From the NCBI GenBank assembly GCA_932521025.1, contig OW051473.1, positions 7,688,001 through 7,752,000 on the forward strand: a stretch of 64,000 bases of DNA, written 5' to 3'. The number at the start of each line of letters is the position of its first letter. The first letter of the stretch is position 1. The notes beneath the pieces are model-generated. The model was given only the letters and a program-made list of their open reading frames with translations. It searched no databases and was not told the DNA's origin. Source of the DNA: Oscheius onirici (lineage: Eukaryota > Nematoda > Chromadorea > Rhabditida > Rhabditidae). Below are positions 27,696 to 41,845 of this stretch, piece after piece. Position numbers and translations under genes: made by a program.

Positions 27696-30600
27696 TTACT
27701 CAAGTCTGTTGCAGAAACATACCGGAGTTCCCTTCAAATCTGGCGGTAGTCTCAGATGATCATAAGGCAGATACAAATGAGAGTAGCTGAGTCCTTTCGA
27801 AGGTGAGAATACCGAAAACCAAAACACGTCCCTCATATCAAATTGACCGGGAATCCTGAGCTGTATTGTCTCGCCATAATAGTCACGAAGTGATTCGCAG
27901 TCAAACATCCTCACGATTCTGAATAACACGCTTCGGATTTGTTTGTGATGTGAACATACGGATCGTACAACGGGACAATGTGTCCCGACAGATTAGGAAG
28001 AATATCGCGACCAATCATAAACCAAACAGAGTCGCCATTCGTCCGCAGCGTAAAGTTCTGGATCTCTATTGTTTTCATATCGTTGATCTGTAAGCTAACA
28101 GTGTTAGATTTAGCATACGCCTACATGAATAGATCCCGATGACACATTGAACAGTCCATTGGAGGACAGTGGTCTGACTGTCACTGGAGCTGGAGGCGAA
28201 AAGTTTGGATCATTTGGCATCATCAGAGAAGCAACAGTTTCTTGCCTATTGTGGTCGCGAAGTGATATCCACTTAACATCGGACACTTTTCTTCCCTCTG
28301 GTAGAGTAAGAAGCAAAGGTTGGAAGCCCTCGTACCATCCGAGCGGCTGTGGAATCTGAAAACAGTTTTCCATAACAACAGCTACTTACACTGTAATCAA
28401 TCTTATCATATTCAGGCTGTCTTAGTTGAGCACCAAGTGGAATTTCTGCCGTGATCTCTCCTTTTGTCAAAGACCTGAATCTTTCTCATTTTCCTATTGA
28501 AAACTCGGACCTGTTCACAGAAAAACTGGAGTTTATTTGCTCGACCCGGTCTCCGTCCAAAATTCGCACCACTACATCCTGGAAAACTAGCTATGAAAAT
28601 GTGTTGAAGCAAATAAACCTTGACCAACAGTTCAACTGGTTTCTTTGGAGTTGGAGCTGGCACATAAGTTGGTGGCATCTCATCCTGATGATAAACTGAT
28701 GGCATCGCTAAAAATATGCCTTCGTTATATTTTTAGCTCACCTTGACGCTTCAGTCTCAGTTCCTTCAGTGGTTTCAACGCTTTGAATGCCTCAATTTTA
28801 GACGTACCATTCAACGTTACTGTTACAGGAACAGCATTTCTTGGTTTTGCCTCAATCGTCTGAAAACAGTATTCAAAAGTTGCGATAAAACGTGCTAACC
28901 GAAGCTTTTTCCAGAGCGAAAATAGAAACGTCAACTTTCGAAGGCTGTACATAGAAGCCGTTAGCTGAAGGCATTTGGTCAAGCATTGCGTTTGAAGTGG
29001 ATTCCTTCGGACCGATCCAGAACGTGACATTTTCTAAATCTGAATCTTCTGTCACATTGAAAATGACACTTTACCGCCGAGGAAGCTGACTGGTTTAAAA
29101 TGGAACTTGGATACAATTAAGTGTCTCTCATCGGCCATCCATACTCCTCCAGTCGCATCAAATCTTGAGTTGGAGGCCTGAAAAGTAATGTTAACGAGTT
29201 TGTTTGTTGTCTTCGCCCCGCTTTCGGAAGGTCGTCACGCATCACAGAAAACTTACCTTTTCTAGAACAAAAGTTCCGCAGTAGCGACCAAAATAAGGCA
29301 ATTTATCCGACGTAACGTTGAATTCCTTTTGCTTTACAGGACGGTTGACTCGGATCCATTCACGCAGTCTGCTCTCTTTCTCCTTTCGAGAATCTTCGGT
29401 ATTGTCTCCGCTCACCAAAACTCTGAAAGTTTTTTGTTACTAGTTTTTTCTCAGGGTGAATCGCACCCAATAGCAGGAGCCAATCCATCTTCGTCAATTT
29501 CTCCGGAGCGGATAGCAGCTTCAAGAATCTCTCGCTGAGATGTTGGCAAGTTTTCAAGCAGCTGAACGTTTTACTATATTAGATAGGAACCAATTACCTT
29601 TAAGGAATTGATTTTCTCGTCGGGGAGGTCAGAAACAGGTTTCATTGTAGGAGCAATGAGTTCATTGTCTTTCTTTTTCTCTTCTTCGATGAGCTTTAGC
29701 TGTTTCTCCTGCTCTTTTATTTTTAGCTCAGTTAATTTCTTTTCCTGCTCTTTTTTCTCATTTTCCTTTATAGAAGTGTGTAGAGCAGAAGTTGCTGAAT
29801 ACAAGTTTTGAGATTTGTAAGAAATCTGAACCTTGATTGATCAGTCGTTCCATCAGTGTAGCCTTTGGAGGTGCACTGGCCTCTAAAGTCGCTGTTTCAT
29901 CATGGGCACTGCCAAATGGGAGAGAAGTTCTCTTCAGAGCGTTTGCCATAATGTCAAGTAATCCGGCTTCCTGAACAAACCTGATTCAAAAAGTCACTCG
30001 AAATCATACTCTGCCCGGTTCTCCACCAACATTCAGCAAATTCTTAGTAATTTTCGAGATGGCGTCAAGATTACCACTATTGGCAAGGAAACTTTCTATT
30101 GCATTTGGTTGAACGTTTGGAATGTTGGGAATGGCTTGAATTCCTTGGGCATTGCTTTGCGAAAAAATGGAGTTCACTATGTTTCCAGCTGGCTGTAGAG
30201 AACCGAGATGTGTTCCATCCACGACCGAAGATGCTGATCTCAGTCCAGCCAACGGAATTGCCGGATCAATTCCTGAAAGTCAATTAATAGATCCGTCACA
30301 GTTTCCGACACTATCAGTCCTTATCTCGGGCCGAACTCTTGACTACGCAGGCGCCGTTCTAGTTCATAAAAAAAGTTTTAATACCTGCGATATTATTAGC
30401 AGCATGTTGAGCAGGACGTCGTTCCAAAATATAGTTTGGCTGATTGTTGTCCCAAGTTCCAGCATGCATGGGAACACCATTCGGGATTTGAATGTCTCCT
30501 ATTGAGGATTGATACTTGACTGCTTGCTGAGCTGGACCCAAGGTATTAAAACCATCACTGGATGGAATCAAAAGTAAAGGTGATTCTCGATCAGTTTCAG

Positions 30601-31313
30601 ATATTCGTGACGAACTAGGCGTCATTTTCTGAAGTAATTTTTAAGTAGCTCCAAATTTGAAGCACAGTAACTTACAACTTTTGTGACTACATTGTTTCTG
30701 TCAGCAGTAACCAAAAAATCTCTCTCATTGACAGCAGCAAATGATTTCGAACTTCGGTTAGGAAGAGGAGACTAAAGTGAATATTTAAGTGTCCATTTTT
30801 CCCTCACCATTCTTGGAATAGCTTTTCCTGCAGGAGCTGGTGGATACTGTATATGATTAGGGCTCGGCTGCTGAATATACGTCATTTTTGGCGTTTGCGG
30901 TAATTGCGGGAGTTGTCTCGCAAAATCCGCTGGTTCCGTCGGAGTGCGACCCCGTATTTGAGGACGAATGACCTGGTTGCGGCGAGCTTGTCTGGAATGA
31001 GCGAGTTTTTTCTGTGTAAATTTTTAGGATTACTTCGATGGGCCTTCTACGATATCCATAGGTTCCTTGGCTTGCGCTAACCGTCTCGGCGGGATTGGAG
31101 GACCCTCAGGAATACGATGAATGTAGTCTTTCTCGTCGGATCCCTAGTTAACATTTACTATTAAAATGAAGGAACTACCAAAGGGGTCGGGTACAGAGAA
31201 TGTTGTTTCTGTTGTTTCATTCGCTGCTGATACTGTGACCAGGGAATGATGGCTACTGGTCGTTCGACGATTTCCGCCGCCACCAAGACACATGTCGCTA
31301 GAAGAACGAACAT
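27696..31313 (-). CDS. Secreted protein with disordered N-half, coiled coil and two degenerate DM13 domains
   Basis: Nineteen exons join in phase to give about 938 residues: 31313-31179, 31143-31051, 31011-30808, 30771-30676, 30628-30385, 30272-30010, 29970-29832, 29794-29598, 29561-29467, 29422-29257, 29177-29075, 29039-28900, 28859-28742, 28707-28619, 28578-28511, 28474-28390, 28355-28125, 28087-27960, 27918-27696. The start is a signal peptide (MFVLLATCVLVAAE); an in-frame ATG at 31361 is an alternative. Residues of about 60-390 are Pro/Gln/Asn-rich and low-complexity. A Lys/Glu coiled coil (KKEQEKKLTELKIKEQEK) follows. DM13 no. 1 starts at LPYFGRYCGTFVLEK and ends LLTLPEGRKVSDVKWISL. DM13 no. 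2 has NGLFNVSSGSIHIND...IQLRIPGQFDMRDVFWFSVF. The usual DM13 cysteine after the W is replaced in both (SLRD, SVFS). It is extracellular; function unknown. Confidence 0.78.
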
Positions 31314-31507
31314 CGATGTACAAGCGGAAAACCTACAAAGGAGCACGCCGAGGAAGCGCATTGCTGCTGGCAATGAGGATCGGGGTCAGTCCGCCCGCGC
31401 TGCCTGGTAACCGGAAAATGACCCTTCATAGCCGAATGCACAGCGCTGACCACACATACACTTTGGGGATGAGGGAGATGAAAATCGAGGACACGAGGAA
31501 ATCGTTT

Positions 31508-32125
31508 TTATTCAAAGGCAAACAGTAGCGATATAGCAAGTAAAAAGGCATAAGACAATGTTTTAGAGCTGTTGCACAAGTCCTTTCCGCAGCAACAGAT
31601 ACGGTCTCCATATTGTTCTTGGTTGTAGCAGGTATCACTCTTAAACGTAGAATATAGTGTCGTCTCAAACCATGAGTTACACATGTTTCACAAGAGCGTC
31701 AAAACTGCAATTTTTGCCAAACATCTCAAACTTGACATTCAGAAAAAAGGTTGCATGTGGAACTGCGTTCGGTTAAAGCGAAAATTTCTGTTGTTTGATT
31801 GTTCACAATTTTGAAAAACGCGAATGCTTGGAAAATATAGATGCTATAGAGATGTACAAAAGAGTGAACTGACGTTACAGATACTGTTGGCAGCACAACC
31901 ATAGACTGCTCCCTCCGCATCATAAGTCACTGGATTGAATTGCCTAAAAGCATTGTTTACAAAAAATAAAGCAACCCACTTCATGCAGTAGCTGACATTT
32001 TCAGCGCAGTCTTCAACTTGCATGCTGGACTTTTTTGGATTTGGCAAATATGGTCCAGAATAGCATTTTCTTGAGTTGCAGAAAGGCAGAAGAGACAATA
32101 GGAGTGCACAAAAAAGAAGCCGCAT
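31508..32125 (-). CDS. Ly-6/three-finger-like GPI-anchored protein
   Basis: Three exons (32125-31980, 31943-31874, 31639-31508) give 115 residues. A signal peptide (MRLLFCALLLSLLPFCNS) is followed by a Cys framework starting KCYSG and containing ENVSYCMK, YGCAANSICN, SDTCYN and the terminal ICCCGKDLCN signature of three-finger (Ly-6/uPAR, activin-receptor-like) domains. A hydrophobic tail (YAFLLAISLLFAF) suggests GPI addition. The stop TAA is part of an AATAAA polyadenylation signal. Intron 2 (234 nt) is longer than usual here. Nematodes have many such small surface proteins; the ligand is unknown. Confidence 0.78.
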
Positions 32126-32655
32126 CCTTTGTGAGAGCAATAAAAAAGGGAACTCAAACTGATAAATTCAAGTCTTATACCTCGTTCAGGTTGATGGCTA
32201 TGCAAACAAGAGATTCGAGATTTGAAAAAGTCTTACTTTTCTTGTATTTTTGTTATTTTTGACAATTCTGACTTGGACAAATGACCAAACAGGGGAAACT
32301 TATGCATAATTGTATCCTTACTTTTAGCTTCCCTTCTCAGAATGGGGGGGGGGGGATAAAGTATACCATAGGTTTTTCACTTCAAATCGCTCCGTAAAGA
32401 AGGGCAAATGATAAATAAAGTGTAAGTAAGCTATTATTATCCTTTTCCACTGATTATCTAAGGTTTGAGCGCTTACCCAGCTTGTTTAGAGTCAGTTTGA
32501 CTTTTTGAGTCATTTTCAGTTTTTCGACTACTAGAACTCATTTTGAAGCTTTTAAATAGGGTCCGATGACCTCATTATTGCATTTCTGTTTTCTTCAAAA
32601 CAATACATCACTCTGTCGAGCGAAGCGTTCACTTTCCATCTTAAATCCTCGCCTG
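32126..32655. other. Divergent intergenic spacer with G12 run
   Basis: Lies between the Ly-6-like gene (-) and the transthyretin-like gene (+). A run of 12 G at 32344-32355 is the longest homopolymer of its kind seen in the window. No gene seen. Confidence 0.5.
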
Positions 32656-33088
32656 ATGGTTGCTTTCCTCCTTCTTCTCCAGCCGACTCATGGGAGCGAA
32701 ATGAGTTTTCAGTTCTGGTTCGGCTGCCATACTGATTTCTCCGCCGAAGTGAAGGTTTTCGATGTAAGTTTGTGCAGTTCAATATCATCCATGACAACGT
32801 CTTCAGAGTGACACCATAACTTCATATAATCAACTAGGTCAAACCAGCCTCACGGGCGAAATGAAAGATTTTGAGTTTCTCGCGAAGTACCGTATATACG
32901 CGACCGTAGTACACACGTGCACTCCGGATGGTTCAAAGATCTGCAACTCGTACTATCTAGGAGAAAGCGCTTCGTGGCCCAACTATGCTAAGTGTCCTTT
33001 CGGAATAGAGGCGAGCCTTGATTGGCACTGGCTGGTTGGTACTGGCGAAAGTTCCAAGACGTGCAAGGTTCTCAAAAAACCTGCATAA
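32656..33088 (+). CDS. Transthyretin-like (nematode TTR family) secreted protein
   Basis: Two exons (32656-32763, 32807-33088) join in phase 0 to give 129 residues. The start (MVAFLLLLQPTHGSE) looks like a short signal peptide. The core shows the TTL layout: FSAEVKVFDSDT, GQTSLTGEMKDFEF for the GxTxxxGxF segment, then RIYATVVHTCTPDGSKIC and ASWPNYAKCPFG. Four cysteines lie in the C-terminal half. TTL proteins are small extracellular beta-sandwich proteins abundant in nematode secretions. The match is layout-based, and sequence divergence is high. The 3' end is convergent with the aspartic protease gene (93 nt between stop codons), and an AATAAAG lies in that gap. Confidence 0.62.
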
Positions 33089-33181
33089 ATGTCCGCATGT
33101 TCTTTCCTTCTCGACCCTTTATTCGATAAAGCATTTTCGAAGCAACAATTATCTATTTTTCGAGTATACACAAATAAAGAA

Positions 33182-34960
<1,779 letters not shown>

Positions 34961-34979
34961 GGTTCGAGGTCGAATGCCT

Positions 34980-35094
34980 TTATCAAATGGTCAGCAGCTG
35001 TCTTGGGGGCCTCGGCTTGTGAAGATAACAGCTGCCACCGTCCTGTTTACAGAATATCTATCGGATAGTTCAAAACAAGAATCAGGTGATAAGA
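34980..35094 (-). promoter_or_regulatory. Two TGATAA (GATA-type) sites upstream of the aspartic protease
   Basis: TTATCA at 34980-34985 (TGATAA on the gene strand) lies 20 bases before the ATG, and TGATAAGA lies at 35087-35094. GATA factors of the ELT-2 type drive intestinal genes in nematodes through such sites. The proximal one could also act as a TATA-like element. Confidence 0.3.
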
Positions 35095-35277
35095 TTCGAA
35101 AAAATCAGTATATGTGATCTGCGAAATATTGCCTGAGGTCGCTGCCAAGCACACACAGTTCTGATTCAAACCAAATAAAAAATGGCACAAACATTCCATC
35201 GCAAAGCCCCCAGAGTGTGCCAGACTTTCACACGCGAGTCGTTCTTTAGCCGAGGGTCAACATGTTTCGCAGAAGTG

Positions 35278-35499
35278 TTAAGTAGTCCCTGCGCTACATT
35301 TCTTCAGGCAGTGGCGGCAAACAGAGGGACCAAGTGGTCCTGAATTCCAAATACGTCCACAAGGAGCACAATGTAGCTTATTTGCGTTGCACTTCGCCCT
35401 CGGAGAAAAATACGCGGACGTTGTGGGTTCAGGCAATATACGACACAAAAATGGACATCTACAAAAGTATGAATCGACAAAGACAGTAAACGAAACCAT
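35278..35499 (-). CDS. Small Cys-rich open frame, 73 codons
   Basis: One uninterrupted ATG-started frame. The C-terminal half is Cys-rich and regular (KCNANKLHCAPCGRIW, VCRHCLKKCS), like a small inhibitor or antistasin-type module. The N-terminal part is not a typical signal peptide, so an upstream exon may be missing or the frame may be chance. Confidence 0.3.
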   Translation of the reverse strand: MVSFTVFVDSYFCRCPFLCRILPEPTTSAYFSPRAKCNANKLHCAPCGRIWNSGPLGPSVCRHCLKKCSAGTT

Positions 35500-35785
35500 G
35501 ACTAATTTCAGCTGGAAGATAAGGAAGTATTCGTTAAACTTGCTTTGTTAGGTTTACTCCCAATATCTCTAAAGACTGCACCCGTATTGTATTGCTACCG
35601 CACCTGTGCCACGGCAGGAACTGCTCCAGGCTCGTATCGTCGTCGAGTTCATGCTTGCGATCTGTGCGTGACCAGCTTCTCAGTATGTTTATTTTGCTTC
35701 TCGACAATGACCACACACATTGCCTTGTGTCTCCCCCGCGTTCTGCTTGCGTTACGTTTTTTGACCGCGACCCACCTCGTCCGAC

Positions 35786-35791
35786 TATAAA
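35786..35791 (+). promoter_or_regulatory. TATA box of the SXP/RAL-2-like gene
   Basis: TATAAA lies in the context CGACTATAAAACCGG, 130 bases before the ATG of the gene. A TTCTTCAG acceptor ends 5 bases before the ATG, so the interval would hold a short 5' exon and intron, or an outron. Confidence 0.5.
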
Positions 35792-35915
35792 ACCGGCCGA
35801 CGCCCGTCCCAACCTCCAGGCACACACTAAATTTAACCTCGGAGCACTATCAAATAAACCATTTCACTCTCAATTTTTACCTTCTTCGCATCCTCACAAT
35901 TTTTCTTCAGTGAGT

Positions 35916-36939
35916 ATGATGCACGCCTTTGTACTCCTTGCTCTGCCTTGTTTAGCCATGGCCTATCCTCCTCGACTTGGAGATCCCTTCAGTCCTCTCG
36001 GACCCTGGAGCAAGAGAGTATATTTTCCTTATTACTGTGCAGACTTATTTCTCAGGGCCCTCCCTGTGGACTTCCCAAATTTATTGATCAACTGCCGGAG
36101 GAAGTCCAAACAAAGATAAGGACTATTTGGGAGAGTTACAAGGAGGGAGAGGATTGTGATGCTGAACACAAGAAGACCAGGTAAGCAGTACACAATGTCG
36201 TCTTTTTATGCTTGAATTTTAAGAGAAGTGATTCATGAGCTCCCTGACGAGGTTCGTGACAAGATCTTTGCCGGAAGATGCGGACCTACTTTCCTTCGCA
36301 ACGTTTCTTCTACCATTAAGAAGGAGTTCCGTGCTGTTTGGTACTTTTTCTAATATAATGTTTGTTCACAACCTATTTCCAGGTTCGATCATCGTCTTAC
36401 ACTTGAGGAAAAGGAGCTTGCCCTGAAGAAACTTGCCTTCTCTCTTCTTACCGGAGAATCGGTAGGCTTTTCTATATTGTTATTGAAACCACGGTTTCAG
36501 CTGGCTTTGTTCAACAAGTGGGAAGAAGAGCTCCAGATCCGCAAGAGCGAGTTGACAAAGAAGATTGACTCCCTTTCCCCCGCTGCTAAGGAGGCTTACG
36601 ATCAGTGGAAAGAGCTTAGACTGAAAGAGAAGCAGTTCCTTGCCAGTCTTCCCAAGGAAATTCGCGACGAGCTCAGAACTCTTTGCGGATTCCGTCCCAG
36701 AAAGGAGGAGCCTGCTACCACTGAGAATTCCGTCTCTTCTTCTACTGAAACCGTCGTCACTGAGGTTGGATATTTTCTTGATTTTTATATGTTTTGATTT
36801 ATTGACTCCCGTCGACCCTACCACCACTGCCCGGCCCATTATCGAAGAAAAGACCAAGGAAGCCGAGTTCGCCGTGTTCCTTGACGTTTCTATGCCTGAA
36901 GAACTTAACACCGAAGCTCAGTGCTCTTATTACATGTAA
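35916..36939 (+). CDS. SXP/RAL-2-like (DUF148) secreted protein
   Basis: Six exons (35916-36017, 36056-36180, 36224-36340, 36383-36461, 36501-36764, 36805-36939) give 273 residues. A signal peptide (MMHAFVLLALPCLAMA) precedes an alpha-helical body with repeated LP.EV...I units (IDQLPEEVQTKI, IHELPDEVRDKIF, ASLPKEIRDEL) and a central ALFNKWEEEL..., KKIDSLSPAAKEAYDQWK segment typical of SXP/RAL-2 proteins. A Ser/Thr-rich linker and an acidic tail ending YYM follow. Codon use is strongly biased to C-ending codons, and a TATA box is present; both suggest high expression. The last intron (36765-36804) would end in TTG instead of AG. SXP/RAL-2 proteins are nematode-specific, secreted, and of unclear function. 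Confidence 0.75.
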
Positions 36940-36970
36940 AATTAGCTCTTCTGGCTAATTGGCTAAAGTA

Positions 36971-37011
36971 CGCCGACGTTCGGCGATGTCTGTAAAAAAG
37001 AGTCTAATAAA
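36971..37011 (+). terminator. 3' UTR stem-loop and polyadenylation signal
   Basis: CGCCGA-CGT-TCGGCG (36971-36985) is a perfect 6-bp stem, 32 nt after the stop of the SXP/RAL-2-like gene. AATAAA follows at 37006-37011. Confidence 0.55.
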
Positions 37012-37548
37012 TTATATTTCATACATCATTGGGAAAAATATCTTCATTCCAAGCTAATGGACAGGAGAAACCGGAAAATTCGAAGTACACGAGACGTCTC
37101 AGGTTGGGTGATATGGTATATAAATGATTTCTTAGATAGAAAATCGGGACCTCTAATTTCTTAAAACAGGTTTTGAATTCAGGAACGGTCAATACTTGAT
37201 TATGGGTCAGGAAATAAAGCTGGAAAAGTACACAGATAGACAGGAGAGAGACTAAATAGGAAGGAATACAGCACGAAGTACACGAATAGACACGAGAATT
37301 CTGTTCTGAAATGGCATCGGGACATACAATTTACAGATAAAGTTACATGTAGGGGACAGGTTAGGAAGACACCGCTTTGAAGCGACCGAAAGAGAGCGGA
37401 CAGGTAGAGGCGGCCAGGGGGAGCTACGGTAGAGGAGCAAGAACAAAAACGAGTTGAGAGATCACGCCACCCTTCTCTATAAAAAATAACACTGGGATAT
37501 GAGACCTCGGCTCTCAATCGGCCATTTCATGGGTTCTACAAACTAGAC

Positions 37549-39560
<2,012 letters not shown>

Positions 39561-41845
39561 TTGCTACTAGCACATCTGAAGAGACGAAATTTGATTGACG
39601 AGAACGTTCGGAGAAGCGAAAAGGATTAACTATGTGTGTGGAAATCAAAGAATGAATCATCAAGGTATGGTAATTGGACGCAGCGATCGGAGCGAGGGCA
39701 CTTCTATCGATAAGATAAGATGGAAAAATCGAAACGAAAAAGTTCCCTGTCAATTATAAGAGTAATTGAATAAGAGAGACCTCGCTAGCCACAGGGGGCA
39801 AGCCGACCAGTGTTTAGGGCTGACTAAAAGACGCATTGATCGTTAGAGCCTGTTCCGATCCGGATATGGATCGCCTTAGGCCCAGATTGACCGCCATGAT
39901 AGACAGTGGCACTTTGTTTTGAGAAAAACTCCAATGAAATAAGATTGCGAAAGCTGCGAGGTCGAATTGCTCGTGTTTGTTGAGGCCTCGTAATTGCGGC
40001 TTTGATTATGTTTCTCGCGCACAGAACCCAGTGCGGAAGAGGGCTAGAGTGAATCAGTAAAATAAGCTGGCAGCTGACTGGATCACACGAGAGAGAAGTT
40101 GCGAAAATCGATGAACCATGAGTCGGTGTCGGGTAAACTAGGAGACTGCTTACTCAGGCTGCGTCAATCTGACAGGTTCATAAAATACGCCGCTAGGAAG
40201 GCAAACAGCATCAATGATAGTTTTAAGTTTTCGTGTTAATTCAACGAGTTTTAATCGAAATCAGGAGCCGTGGAAAAGTTAGACTGGGAAAGAGTTGCTA
40301 GGCTACTGCTCGGTCTTGTGGGCGGCTTGCACACGTGTCAAAAAACGCCTGATGAGACCGATTCATAACAGTGAAAAGGCCGAGCATGAAATATGATGAT
40401 TAACATGGTAATTTTTTCATTCGGAACATATGTTTACCATTTACCAATTGAAAAAAAGAGAGAGAGGAACCCTAGATCAAGCTATATAGCAAAAGTCTAT
40501 CAAGAGGTCGTCCAATTACCCATCATGCATACTCTGAACAGAAAAGGAAGCCACTGGAAAACAAAACAACTTCAAGCGCGGCTGCTGGCCGTCTGCGCAA
40601 TCGATGTCCTACAATTGGCTGCGTAGTCAAAAGCGCGGTTAAAAGGAAGATACTCAGCGGAAATTTTTTCGCAGGTTCAAAACAAAAACACCGAGGAGTG
40701 ATTGTTGCATTCAGGAAACTTCAGAAAAAGGCGCTGGGATCACAATTGGGTGGGGGAAGATCGACCCGGGCATACATCACTGCGTCATTCAGCTCTCTAA
40801 CGGCTACTTTTCTCAAAGTTATACGAAACTTTCAAACATATGATAAGTTCAAACCCTCTATCCAAGCCGTACGTTTATTGTGGCGGTCCGATTAAGATTC
40901 TTTTCAAGGACAGGATAGGCTGAGGATTGGATGAGAGAAAGCCGCCGCAGTATTTGCGTCTCTCGCGCAAGTTGTTCTGCGCGCGCGGCTGCGTTGCGTG
41001 TTCACATTTGCCTTTTTATAAACTTTTAAACTTGCGAGAAATGGAAGAACTGGGGCTCTTTTTGTGACTTGTGCAATACCAACTGTCTCCCACATGCTCC
41101 CCCACTGGGAAATCGATAACGACCAGCATCCGGGAATGACATGGTTTTGCACTGATTATTGTCTTAAGCGACCGCCATTGTTCTGCTTTTTTCTGTTTAA
41201 GAATTGAAACTCGTTCCTTAGCACTTCAAGAGAACAGTCAGTATAATCATATCTACTGCATTTTTTGAGCTTTAAATGGTTTATACTAAAAAAATGTTTT
41301 TTAGAGAAGTCTTTGTTAAATTTATAAGCACGCGCCGTTTAATCAGCGCCCTGATTGCGTTTTAAAGTACATTCGAAATGTTGACTACTACATCCCGTCA
41401 ATCGGGGGCCTTACAATAACCGGACAATGCGAATGTTGGAGCCTGCCAGTATGGGAAAGGAATGACGTAGTTTCTCTCAGACCGGCTAATAGAAGCTCTC
41501 TAAGCCACACTCTCTTTTGGCAATAAAGAAGCGAACATGCGAAGTGACGCATGAAATTCTTCTACACATAGCCCTCTCTCTCCGTCCGACTCGTTTATCT
41601 GTGTATGCGGGGTCGATCGATGCGAGCGCTCACAGTAATTTGCCCCTGCGCGACCTGGTCGGCCCGATCCAGCCAGAAGGGGAAGCTTGTGTGTGTGATC
41701 GGCCTCAATTCTACCTCCTAACCCAGTTTGCCGCTGGCAGCCTTATTATTGTCATATCTGCCTCTCTCAAAAGCTATTCCTTGTTTACATTTCTCTCTTC
41801 GAAGCAAAAGCAGGTTCTTGCAGGGAACGTCTTAATGCAGCGGCA
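39561..41845. other. 2.3-kb divergent spacer between TMEM184 and attractin
   Basis: No gene seen. It must contain the promoters of both flanking genes. Runs of CTCTCTC, a GCGCGCG patch near 40980 and several poly-T tracts are the only visible features. Confidence 0.5.
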
